Below, in pieces: positions 37,510 to 48,826 of a stretch of 64,000 nucleotides of DNA (position 1 is its first letter; each line of letters begins with the position of its first letter). This DNA is from Craterostigma plantagineum. Its lineage: Eukaryota; Streptophyta; Magnoliopsida; Lamiales; Linderniaceae. The DNA lies in the NCBI GenBank assembly GCA_027422505.1, contig JAPQWV010000002.1:26762501-26826500 (forward strand). Reading direction: 5' to 3'. The notes under the pieces are model-generated. The model saw only the letters and a program-made list of their open reading frames with translations, did no database searches and was not told the origin of the DNA. Made by a program: the position numbers and the translations under genes.

Positions 37510-39985
37510 ATGATCCGCCTCACCGCCGCCGCCTTCCGCCGCACCCTCCTACGTCACTCCGGAACCGAATTCCGCCGCCTCACCACCGCCTCACCACCAC
37601 CGTCCTCCTCGTCGTCCGACGCGGAGCTCCGCAAGTACCTGGGCTACACCATCCTCCTCTTCGGCTGCGGCGCCGCCACATACTACTCTTTCCCATTCCC
37701 CGAGGACGCCAAACACAAAAAAGCTCAGCTCTTCCGCTACGCTCCTCTACCACCCGATCTGCACACCGTCACCAATTGGAGTGAGACGCACGCCGTGCAG
37801 ACGAGGACGTTTCTCCAACCAGAAACCTTAAATCAATTGGAAGAAACTGTTAGGGAATGTAACGAGAAGAAGCAGAGGATTAGGCCGGTTGGTTCTGGTC
37901 TTTCCCCCAATGGGATTGGTCTGACGAGGGCTGGGATGGTTAATTTGGTATTGATGGATGGGGTTCTAGAGGTTGATGAGGGGAAAAAGAGGGTCAGGGT
38001 TCAGGCTGGCGCAAGGGTTCAGGGGGTTGTGGATGGGATTAAGAAGTACGGGCTCACTCTACAGAACTTTGCCTCAATTAGGGAGCAGCAGATTGGTGGG
38101 ATTGTTCAGGTTATGGCACTTATTTTTTAATTTGATTGATGGGTTTGGATATTTCTTTCTCCATTGTGGGAGTTGCATTTGGATCGATCGATAGCTTTGT
38201 TTGCCAATTCGCTGATTCATTCCTTTTCCTACTTATAGTATTGGTTTATGTTATTCTTATACGGCTGCTATATATGAGGCGATAAATGGTGTCTAGAATT
38301 TTTTTTGTTTTGTTCTTGTTTTTATTTGTTATGAATTGCAAAACGTAATAGATGGATTCAGAAATGACTCTTTTTTTCTTTTCCGAAATATTCAGGTTGG
38401 TGCTCATGGTACTGGTGCGAGGCTGCCTCCCATAGATGAGCAGGTGATTAGCATGAAATTGGTTACTCCTGCGAAGGGTACGATTGAGGTTTCTAAAGAG
38501 AAAGATCCCGAGCTCTTTTATTTAGCTCGGTGTGGTCTTGGTGGGCTTGGCGTGGTTGCAGAAGTTACGCTACAGTGTGTTGAGAGGCAGGAACTTGTGG
38601 AACGTACCTATGTGACTAACAGCAAAGATATAAAGAAGAATCACAAGTAACTTTCTCAACTTGGTCTTTCGATCTAGTTTTTACTGTTAGGCACAAGTCT
38701 TGAAACATTGAAGTTGGTTAAGTTCTAATAATCTTTTTGCAGAAAACTTCTAGCTGAAAATAAGCACGTAAAGTACCTGCACATTCCGTATACCGATACC
38801 ATCGTGGTTGTGACTTGTAATCCTGTTTCGAAGTGGAAAGGGCCTCCAAAGTATAAGCGTGAACATACCGAAGATGAAGCTGTGCAGAATATAAGAGACC
38901 TTTATAGGGAATCGCTTAGGAAGTATAGGTAGATCCTTTCCTCCTCTCTTGCATTTCGACTACTTACATAGTCTGTTTAGTTGGCGAAAGTGTATGATTG
39001 GTGATTTTCTAATAGGAAGGCTTCAGATGAAAACGAAGCAGACATCAATAGTCTTTCATTTACTGAACTGAGAGATAAGCTAATCGCCTTAGATCCCCTC
39101 AACAAAGACCATATCGTGAAGGTTAATCAAGCTGAAGCTGAGTACTGGAAAAAGTCTGAAGGGTACAGAGTTGGGTGGAGTGACGAAATATTGGGCTTCG
39201 ATTGTGGCGGGCAGCAATGGGTTTCTGAAACATGTTTTCCCTCTGGAACCTTGTCCAAACCTAGTATGAAAGATCTCAAATATGTCGAACAACTAATGAG
39301 GCTTATCGAAGAAGAGAATATACCCGCCCCTGCTCCTATAGAGCAGAGATGGAGTGCAGGAAGCAGAAGCCTCATGAGTCCAGCATATAGTTCCTCAGAG
39401 GACGACTTATTCTCATGGGTACTCTTTTCTTGCGCCATAGCGGTCAACTTTGTTGTCTGAAACATTGTCGTGCATCGACTTCAACATACTTTATATTTCT
39501 TCTTTGCGATGCAGGTTGGTATAATAATGTATCTTCCTACAGCAGATGCTCGTGAGAGAAAACAAATTACAGAAGAATTTTTCCACTACCGACGCTTAAC
39601 ACAAGCAAAACTATGGGACGAGTATTCGGCTTATGAGCATTGGGCTAAAATTGAGGTACAGATCGACTCTCTTTGCTCTGCTTGCTCATATTTCTATGCG
39701 CTTCATTCAGTGTTAATGGCTGATGAACGTTTCCGTAAACGTTAAAACAGTACTGTCGCCTTGCACTGTAGAATGACGAGATCGTTACGAGTATGACGTT
39801 ATTTTTTTTTTCAGGTTCCAAAGGACAAAGATGAGCTTGCTAATTTACAAGCCAGGCTGAGGAGGAAATTTCCTGTGGATGCTTATAATCAAGCAAGAAA
39901 AGAGCTCGACCCAAATCACATCTTATCCAACAACATTTTGGATAAATTATTCCCAATGGTTGAGACAGCTAATTGGAGTGTGTAG
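37510..39985 (+). CDS. GLDH: L-galactono-1,4-lactone dehydrogenase, mitochondrial
   Basis: Last enzyme of ascorbate synthesis, in the inner mitochondrial membrane: oxidises L-galactono-1,4-lactone and passes electrons to cytochrome c. It is also needed to assemble complex I. Six exons: 37510-38109, 38396-38646, 38743-38928, 39016-39418, 39515-39655 and 39815-39985. An Arg-rich presequence (RLTAAAFRRTLLRHSGTEFR) is followed by a hydrophobic segment YLGYTILLFGCGAATYYSF. The VAO-type FAD domain has RIRPVGSGLSPNGIGL, MDGVLEVD and HGTGARLPPIDEQV. The ALO C-terminal domain has APIEQRWSAGSRSLMSP and ends FPVDAYNQARKELDPNHILS. Length is as usual for plant GLDH (about 584 residues). Confidence 0.96.
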
Positions 39986-40258
39986 TCCTTGAATCTTAAT
40001 TTGCTTGCACATTTCATAGCTATTTAATTTCCTTTCGTCTAAGAGTTGTGAGGACGGTTCTTTTAATTTAGATTTATTTTCGGGCAATAACAAATACATG
40101 ATACTAATCCAGCGTTGTTATACAAACATTTTGTAGTAGTGTTTAATTCTTTTGAACAGAAAATAGCATCAGACCAAACATTCATTTATGGAAGAGGGGA
40201 AGAAAGCCTGCAAATATATTATTACGACAAATATGAGTGATCATGAAATTGACGTGCT
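39986..40258. other. Convergent 3' regions of GLDH and the CYSTM gene
   Basis: 273 bp shared by the tail ends of two genes facing each other; no other structure seen. Confidence 0.5.
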
Positions 40259-40635
40259 TCAGTCGAAGCATACGTCACAGATCCAGCAGCAACACAATGC
40301 AAAAAGGCTGTAACAAAACCAAGAAAATTATAATAGAAGCACAATGTAAAACTTCCAACATATTAAGATTGTATTAAAATATGATGACACACCCTTACCA
40401 TCCCTCGATAAAGCCCTTTTCTCCCTTGGCCTTGGAGGATCTCAGCCAAAACTTATTTATCTTCTTATTTACTGGTGGAGGAGGATTCTCAGTCGGGTAA
40501 CCTGAAGATTATTTATTACATGGTTGTTAATCAAAGAGTAACTACCAAGGTTTTCATATCTTTACGCGACTATGCGAATGTCATATCGTAATTGTGTCTA
40601 CCTTGAGGAGGTTGGTTTCCTTGGTTCTGCTGCAT
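40259..40635 (-). CDS. Cysteine-rich transmembrane (CYSTM) small protein, 61 residues
   Basis: Three small exons on the minus strand: 40635-40602 (34 nt), 40501-40399 (103 nt) and 40307-40259 (49 nt), all with GT-AG borders and joining in frame. The start reads MQQNQGNQPPQGYPTENPPP; the middle is basic (VNKKINKFWLRSSKAKGEK). The end is GFIEGCLFALCCCWICDVCF, the CYSTM signature: a short hydrophobic, Cys-rich helix after a Gln/Pro/Gly/Tyr-rich head. Plant CYSTM proteins sit at the plasma membrane and are linked to stress tolerance and, in some members, cell differentiation; the role of this one is not known. The gene is easy to miss because no exon exceeds about 100 nt. Confidence 0.88.
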
Positions 40636-41204
40636 GGTGAATGAGACGATCTCAGTAATGGATATATTCCAAAGAAAATACAGCACCAAAGACACTATAT
40701 ATACAAGTCGATGATGATTGGACGTGCCCTATCGAGGTAACTGTGAAAGCCACTAAAAGTAATGAGAGAACATTTGTGAGAAATTTCATCTATACTTTCC
40801 TTCTTGATGATAATAAAGAAATGTATGGCGAATATATACTTTTCTCTCCATTCAGTTAAAAACAATGCTGGAAGCGCGTTAGAATGGAATATTTGCGATC
40901 GACTTTTTGGGAAAAAGCGTTACTTCACACGAGCAATAAGGTAGAGCTTAATGTCAGTCTGGCCATCATAAATCAAAGTTATATACGTGACTATATTAAC
41001 TAGCGAATGAATAAGATATACGAATATGGAAGTTTGGGGATTAACAAAATTTCCTAATAAGTGTTGGCAGCCGTCCCTTGGATTTGATTGGATTGACATG
41101 ATTGATCTAAAATTGGGCAAATTTATGATCAGGCACTATTTTATGTTTCAGTTACATTTCAGACCCATGTCAGAAAATGCCTTAGTTTTAAGGACCTATT
41201 TTCT
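40636..41204. other. Upstream region of the CYSTM gene
   Basis: AT-rich. The minus-strand promoter of the CYSTM gene should be at about 40690-40760, where ACTATATATACAAG at 40694-40707 is a TATA candidate. Beyond it, from about 41090, a segment leads into the minisatellite. No gene seen. Confidence 0.45.
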
Positions 41205-41450
41205 TCAGAAACACTTCATGGCTCCCCCATACCACTTCAATACTCTGCAATAACAGTTCATGGGTCTGTGGTACCATTCAATACTCTGCAATAACAGTTC
41301 ATTGGTCTGCAATAACAGTTCATGGGTCTGTGGTACCACTTCATGGATATGTGACACCACTTCATGTGTCTGTGGTACCACCTTGTGGGTCTTAAGTACC
41401 ACTTCATTGGTCTGTGATATCAGTTCATGAGTCTGTGGTATCACATGGGC
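41205..41450. repeat. Minisatellite of about 24-bp units
   Basis: About ten imperfect units of the form TTCATGGGTCTGTGGTACCA, some extended with AATACTCTGCAATAACAG. Divergence between units is moderate. An open frame on the minus strand (a PQTHEVV-type heptad repeat) follows from the unit length being divisible by three and is not evidence of a protein. Confidence 0.85.
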
Positions 41451-41933
41451 CTTATCTCTAGATGAAAGTTAAATTGAGTTCTTATAATCTAAATGTAACT
41501 TACATAGGTCCTTATCTTTAATTGAAAATGTTTTTGGGCCTGACCCTAAATTAACCATCTAAAATTTCGTCTCCTTCATCATACTTGTTAGCCACGTTAA
41601 TAAAAAAAGGAGCCATAAAATATGAAAGGAAAGAAAGCATAGCATAGAAAATATTATTCGTCTGTCTAATAGAACATAAACCCTAGGGAGGAAGTCAAAA
41701 AACCCTGAAATAATCGCATCTAGAAGAATCTGAAAAATCGTCGAACAACCTTCCACAACTTCTATTAGCTACGCGTATTCCACATGACAGAAACTAAATG
41801 TAGATAACTAAATCAGTACAACGTATTACATCATAAAGTAATAAATAATAGAGATGATATATAGTTCGCCTGAGAGATCAATCTCTCATCATCATCATCA
41901 TCTCCACATAAAAAAACTGAATATATATATTAG
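41451..41933. other. Region 3' of BOP
   Basis: Probable BOP 3' UTR near 41934 and unassigned AT-rich DNA. An ATC/CAT-rich stretch lies at 41887-41905. No gene seen. Confidence 0.45.
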
Positions 41934-44208
41934 CTAGTAGTGATCTTGCTGCGACGATTGATGATGATGATACATTGAACCACCCGAAACCTGATTATTT
42001 CTTTGGCTGCTGCTACTCTCATGATGATCTCCCATCTTTCCAGGCGCAGCAGATCCCATCTGTGCAGCTCCGAGGTTCAAGTAAACCATCCTCGAATCAA
42101 GATTAAGCCCACCACCGCCATGCTGATGATGATGAATATGATGATGGCCTTCGCCCATATTCTGCAGTGGATATATATTATTCCTAGCTTGATGATGATC
42201 GCCCGGCGAACTATTATTATTATTATTATTCCCAGCAGCTTCTCCTTCCCTTGAGATCACCATGGCCGCAGACTGAACTAGCTCGAGACAAAGCCTCAGC
42301 TTATTAGGCTCGACGTGTGTCAGCCCGGGAACTGCCCCTTTGAACAAGAAATCAGAGGTCAGCGTCCTCAGAACGTCCAAAGGAGTTATCCCATCGACCG
42401 TCCTTACATTAGGGTTTGCATGGTGGTCCAAGAGCACAGAGACCATGTCAGGAGAAACCATCTCAGCTGCAATGTGAAGCGGTGTTTTTCCCGAGGGGCC
42501 CGCCGGGTAGTTCACGTCTGCAGCCCCGAGTTCGAGTAGGGCCTTCACAACATCTCTGCTGCAACTGTCAACAGCGTAGTGAAGTGCCAAGGCTTCGTCG
42601 AGGTTCAAGCCTTCGCCCATGACCATGAGCTTCACTAGTTCAACGTCTGAGGAATCTAGGGCTCGCCTCATTCGACGAATTTTTTGGTCTTCGATGTCGA
42701 TTGGGGAGGAGGAGGAGGTTTGATCAGCATGGCCGTGGTGGTGGTGGTGGTGGGCGGCGGTGGTGGTGGAGATTAATGAATGGCGGGTGAGTGATGATTT
42801 CAGTCGAAGCTCTTCGATCTTTGATACGACGTCGATTGGGAGGTGTTTGGCTAAGACTTCGGGCGGGAGGCCCGATTTCGCAACGAGGTGGGAGCATGTC
42901 GTCCAAAGCTGGTGCATGTCTTGTTTTCGTGAGGCGATGAGGACTTTCATTACATCCTCGATCGATGCCTTCTCCACCATGATTGCCAGTTGCTTCTGTA
43001 ATTATTAATTGTGAAGTTGGTTAAAATGTATGTTGGAAATGTGAAGATCAAAGAAGATACGTGTAATTAGCTAGAGGCTTTTGCTAAAGACGAACTACAT
43101 AAATCAGTTATAATTTCGTTTGGCTTGAAAACACGCAGCAACCTGCAAGAAAAAAATTCATTTGTTGATATATATAGTTGATGATCAAGGTAGAAACGTT
43201 GACACAGATCAATTTATTTTTCGTCATTCTAGAAATCAAATGCGACTCTAAAGGCAAGAGTATATGCTGAATGGTAAGATTTGATCTCAGACAAATGAGG
43301 AAAATTTAAGGGTTATTTCATCAGAAGATCTGAAAGTGGTGATGAGGTCACTGTGTGGAAGACATGACTAGACTTTACACAGGTAATAATAAACCAAATG
43401 TGGATAGTTTTCACAAGTGGGTGAAAAAGATGATTAAAGAAACCCCATTTTTTTCTCAACACACAGTAAACGTTTTACATGAAATAGAACTCAACATATC
43501 ACAACTTCCCACCCAAATGCTTTCACAAGAACATGCTAGAGAATAGAATCTAAACGGACAACCCAAAACTAGCAGCAAACTAGTCAAGAAAAAGTTGAAA
43601 AATCACAACTATAAAAGAGGAGTGGTCGATTTCCTTCATCATCATGTAGATACCAATAATACAACCCAGCTAGAGTATACCAGAAAAAGTCCATTTTTTT
43701 TTCTTATATATAGAGACTCTCCTTTTTTCTCAACAAGTAATAATAATAATAATGATTGAATTTTTCTGACCTGTGTGATCAAGGCTAGCTGTTCGACACC
43801 AAAGGATCTCGCAGCTGCGAGTGTTTCAATCGCAAGATCAATGGCTGAAGTGCAATGCGTATGCCAACACCCTCTTTCTCCACAGTTAGCCCTCGGCTCG
43901 TGTTTCTGAGGAACCACTGAGACCTGACCACTGTACAGAAACTGAAGCATGAGCATGAAAACCTCATAGCTCACCGAGCTCAGAGGTATCACTGCGTTCG
44001 GCCCACGCGGCGAACCAAGACCCATCTGAGTGCTCTCTGGCCCACAGAAGAATTTCCTGAAGAAAAGGCTCCTCGCGGCGAGTATGCACTTGTGCGCGTG
44101 GACCAAACGCCCCTCCACGCTGAAAACGACGTCGCTGAACGCCTGGCCGTTGATTAGAAGGTTGAGGTAGTCCAAGGAGAGGGATCTCAGCGACTCTTCA
44201 GGGGTCAT
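41934..44208 (-). CDS. BOP: BLADE-ON-PETIOLE (NPR5/NPR6-type) BTB-ankyrin co-regulator
   Basis: Transcriptional co-regulator that, with TGA bZIP factors, controls leaf-petiole patterning, floral organ abscission and nodule or axil identity; it also serves as an E3 ligase adaptor. Two exons, 44208-43771 and 42995-41934, separated by a 775-bp intron at the position conserved in BOP genes, give 499 residues. The BTB/POZ domain (residues about 25-120) has FSDVVFSVEGRLVHAHKCIL and LMLQFLYSGQVS. A C2HC zinc motif reads CGERGCWHTHC. The NPR1-like helical region IASRKQDMHQLWTTCSHLV is followed by ankyrin repeats (ALALHYAVDSCSRDVVKALL, GKTPLHIAAEMVSPDMVSVL). It lacks the long C-terminal tail of NPR1. 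A His-rich stretch after residue 225 and a His/Asn/Gly-rich C-terminus are low-complexity additions. Confidence 0.95.
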
Positions 44209-47200
44209 TTCCGTAAATTCCTCCGAGAACCTCCTTCGTGAGATGATATGATCAGTTACTTGAATGTTTGTCTTTTGGTTGAGTGTTTGTGCGCGCGAGA
44301 GTTAATTCTTATTCTCGGAATTTCTGTTTAACCTATGATGATATATGCGAGTGGTCACATGAGATATTTCTATATTGAATTGAAACGATAGAGAGAGAGA
44401 GAGAGGTGGGAGGTGTATTTAGGTATTAACTTTCGTTGATTATAAATTAGTTGTTGTTTGGCATTATTCAAACAGCTGTTTTTGTAAAATATATATGTAT
44501 ATAATCTTGTAAGTTTTAGTTAGCTAATCAAGAGGAGTATCAAACAAAAAACTTTTCATTTCCCGGATGTTTTATTTTTTTATGGAGAAGATAAAACTCT
44601 TCAAATAAACCAATTCTTGGAAATTGTAGTCCGATGGCCATCTGAAGGGATATTAGACGAGGTCAGTGATTTGGCGTTGCTTAATTGTTAAGTTGATCTT
44701 CGATTAACCTTAGTTTGCAATTAATGAACGGATAAAGTATAATTACAGCGGAATAATTGCCAACCACGTAACATGCTTAAGACCAACGAATGTATATATT
44801 ATGACAAAACTCATACATTATTTATAATACAAAAATAAGGAAATAAAGATGAAAAAGCCAATGAATATGGTAAGACAGACTAAGCTAAGAGAGGTATAGG
44901 AAAGTGTGTCGGCCGATAATCAGTTACCTTTCCACCTAAATAAAATTTCATTACCGTGAATATTGTCGCAAAGTAAGACACATATGATTTTATTTCTTTT
45001 TGGATAATTAATTAGTGCAGTTTAATTATAAAAAAACTGCAAACGATGCGACTAGGGTTTTCAAGAAAATAATAACAGGGGGAGAGAAATAAAATACCAC
45101 CACTATTGTTTTACCCGGTAAAACAAAACAAAATTAATAGAAATTTGAAGTGCATGTGGTATACCGTATGATGATGGACAACACAATCACTGACTGTCTT
45201 ATGATTTGAAGTCATTAGATATGACATTTGACTTGTCATTTCAAAAGCCACCCCACCACCACACCCCCTAACTTTATCCAGTGGACTGTCTCCCCTTCTT
45301 TTTTTGCCATTATTTTTTTCTTTTCTTTCCTTATAGCATACATGGAAATCTTGTTGGAATCTATTTGCCACTATAAACTACGATTAACAAGACACAAACC
45401 TCCTTGAAAAAAAAAAACAAGACAAAAACCTGAATCAACTCTCTCTCTCTCTCTCTCTCTGTTTTTATTTCTGTCTGCATGAGGTCCATATGCCATGTTT
45501 GGAGAGGAATGGAAGAGTAACGTAGAAAATAAAGTTTAATTGCTAATTAAATTACGAGCTATCAAATTTATTTAGTACCAAGACTGATTTACTGATTTTT
45601 CACTATTGCAATCACACACACACGCACACTTCTGCCTTCGATCCAATGTGTAGAAATAGTGGCCACCAAGAGTGGCTATGATTTTCCATATAATAGAATT
45701 AATCCTTCACACCTTTCCTTTACAACGTTACGATTGACAATACATCACGTATACTTGTCTGAATCAGGTACAAAATAAATGAATAAAAATGTCGTTTTTA
45801 GGTATGTGTGTGTTTTGTGTCGCTGTGGACGTCTCGATACATAATTATATATTGCGCCCATAATTATCAATTTTATCATGATGTTTGTTTGGTTCAATAT
45901 ATATGGTTTTTAACTATCTTTGGATAGACTATAGACCCTACCCGAGACAAACAGAAAAGCGATATGGTCAAATAGCCAAATACATATGGTGTATATAATA
46001 TGTTGGAATTTAAGTCCGTGTCTGCTCTCATGTGACTTGTGAGGCATATATATGTCTATATATATTATGCAATTTTAAACTTTCATAATGTACATTTAAT
46101 TTATTACGGTCGTCAAGCCAGGTTAAATTTGGAACATGAGTTTATGACTGAAGCCTGGTGTGCATACATGCACGTGTATAAGACTGTGTAGTAATAAAAG
46201 TAGTTCTGACCGTTGGATCCTTTGTTACAAAAGGCAGTTGCGGGACAAGAATCAAATTTATATATTTATATATCAGTTAGGTATATAAGTACGTAATATT
46301 AATGTCGATAAAAGTCTTGTTTGCTGCTGTTTAGGGCTTCGTATTTACTTGGATAGCAATAACCACTTGTTACCCTTTTTTTCGAAAAAATTACTAAATC
46401 GTTCGGAGAGAGAAAGGTCCCATTAAAAATGGGAAGGCGTTGACTTTGGTGAAATGATGTCGAAAAAAGGCTGACATGGAAACAAATATATGGAAGGATT
46501 TGATTCAAAAATGTAATTTAGTCTCTGTCAAAATAATTTGATTTGTGACTATCGTTGGATGCCCATATCGTCGGCCTGTACATACATTTTAAATATTGCA
46601 TATTCTACAAACTTGCGGAAAGATCCTCTTAACTCCATCCCGAATTGTTTTTCCTTTAGAAGGTGTTGAGTGTTGACAAAACTGATTTAGAAAAGGTGTA
46701 TTGGTGATTTATAAAGATACCAGTGTATAGTTTTTTATCTGGTATAAAATTAATCTTTTTTTCACGAGTTTTGACGCTCATAAGTGGGGACTCAACTCGA
46801 TAGTATTTGATGATAGGGTTTACAGATAAATAAAAATGAACTGTTGTCTCAACTTGCCACCTTGGATGTTTCCTAATTTGGGAAAAAAGGTTAAATATTC
46901 TTGACCTGACCCGCCCAAGAATATAATATTACACATATGGGCAAGAATACAAACACTAAGGAAGATATACCAACACCAATTATTGTCCATATGTTCATTC
47001 GTAAATGACATAGGAAATGGTCATTTGGTGAATAAATAAATTAGGCCAAAGCACGCTTATATTATTTGACGTGACAAGTCGGTGAGGAGACGATAATGAC
47101 TTATATGACCTTGACCACACCCCTTTCTTTGTCAGTACCAAATTACATTCAGGAGCTTGAAACGAGGGCACACACAGTCATACACACACACAAATAGTGT

Positions 47201-48826
47201 ACGAAAGGCTCTATCTATCTTAGACTGTACTGTAATAATAAACATGAACTTCGACACAACGAACACAAACCCTAGAACAAGTAACGGACACGTGTCACCA
47301 ATCCGTAGTATCATCTTCTGGCCCTCCATTACATTTATCTGTACTAGCATAGCAAGTTAGGGTCTTTTATTACATAGCAATTTTTATGGTGTATTTATTA
47401 ATAGAGAAGTGTTATTTATGAGAAGGGCACTGACTTCCATGATAGCCAACTGCTCACACAGACATAACTCTCGTCTCGTATCTCTTCTCATTCAATGTGA
47501 ACTTGGGTGGACAGTATTAACAAAGTAAAATAAAGCATAGTTGGTGATGATGTCAATTCAGTCATTAATCTTGCAGAGTTAGGTTCATTCTTTTTGCCTA
47601 TCTTTTTATGCTCTCTCTACAGATTTATCTGAATAAAAGGTATAGGCAGAAGATGCAATTAAAAAGATCTTTAATAGCGTGCCTAACGGGCCCATTGAAT
47701 TCAATCAGTTTGTTACGTTTTGGTGTTCTTTATCTTTTTAACGAATATGAGGATAGCTTTTAACGAGTAGCAGTAAATTCTTCTTCGTGTTTTCCCAGGA
47801 AATCTTTTCCTTCTACTGATATTACGTTCATGTGGTGTGTGGTTCATTTATTGTTTGTAGTGAATTGAGACTATCAACCGCTCGCAAAAGCATAATAAAA
47901 AGGCTTTTTACCCACAAACACATTCTTTGAATAAGTCAAAGATAAGACCCAAGATTTCCGGTTTTGGTCTTCTATGCGCGGGTCCTCGTACATTAATTAC
48001 TTCCATAATTTAAAAACGTTACTATCAAAATTCAAAAATGTTTTTTGATTCAAGTGATTAAAGTTGCAGGGTTTCTCTCATCTCCATGTTGCGCTGCTAT
48101 CTTCATCACTAATAAGCTTTCTTGACGTGGTTAAGTAAATGTTGTAAGTAACAATTTTAACTTACGAACAATAGCTTCGCGTACCGACTTGGAGTTATTA
48201 TTAACTAATATCCTATTACAGTTGGCACAGATACCTTAAACCCAGAAAGAAAGAGAGAAGCCTAGCTAGACTTGGCAAGCTAATCAAATAGGTAATGAAA
48301 ATAATAAATAAATTAATTATTCGGGGTCCAACGAACCCCGACAAGCGTGGGGTTGTCTAGTCTTGTCAACATTAGATTTCAATTTTTTATGGCGTCTCTC
48401 TTCGAAAGTTAAAAATTCAATTTTTTTATAATACTATTATATGATCTAATGAAATGACATACCGTTCTGCTAGAGATTTTCATTTTATTTTCTGGGATGC
48501 CTCTTGATAGTTTTGATCATATGGACATTATAATAAAAATTCCTAAAAGAAAAGCGAAAATATAAAGTAAATTTGTAATAAAGTTGAAGGGCCACAAATA
48601 ATTCAACTTACAGGCAAAATTTAAAAGCATTGGGCCGCCCAGTAAATGTCCAAAGAGCCCATATTTTCAAGACCTACTCCCAAAAAAACTTGCAGCAGCA
48701 CAAATTCAATAAATGGCTTCAATTCAAAGCAAAATCGTATGTTTTGTCCTCTTCTGATCAAACATAACACGGCCATGGATTCACTCAATCATTTCGACAG
48801 CTGATTATCTACTTTATCAAACGATA
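44209..48826. other. Long intergenic region upstream of BOP, no gene supported
   Basis: 4.6 kb of AT-rich DNA. The right-hand neighbour ends at 48827, so most of this is BOP upstream DNA, which in this developmental gene may hold regulatory elements. Seen: a (GA)n run at 44390-44404, a (CT)n run at 45440-45460, an ACACAC stretch near 45613-45630, and a small set of inverted repeats around 48325-48370. Open frames here are all short and unlike proteins. No tRNA or miRNA hairpin recognised. Confidence 0.5.

Noticed and set aside
41205..41444. 79-codon heptad-repeat protein on the minus strand
   Set aside because: Product of the minisatellite with its near-24-bp unit; no promoter or conserved start.
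44209..48826. tRNA, rRNA, CRISPR or riboswitch in the long intergenic DNA
   Set aside because: No cloverleaf B-box word, repeat-spacer array or known aptamer pattern was found here or elsewhere in the window.
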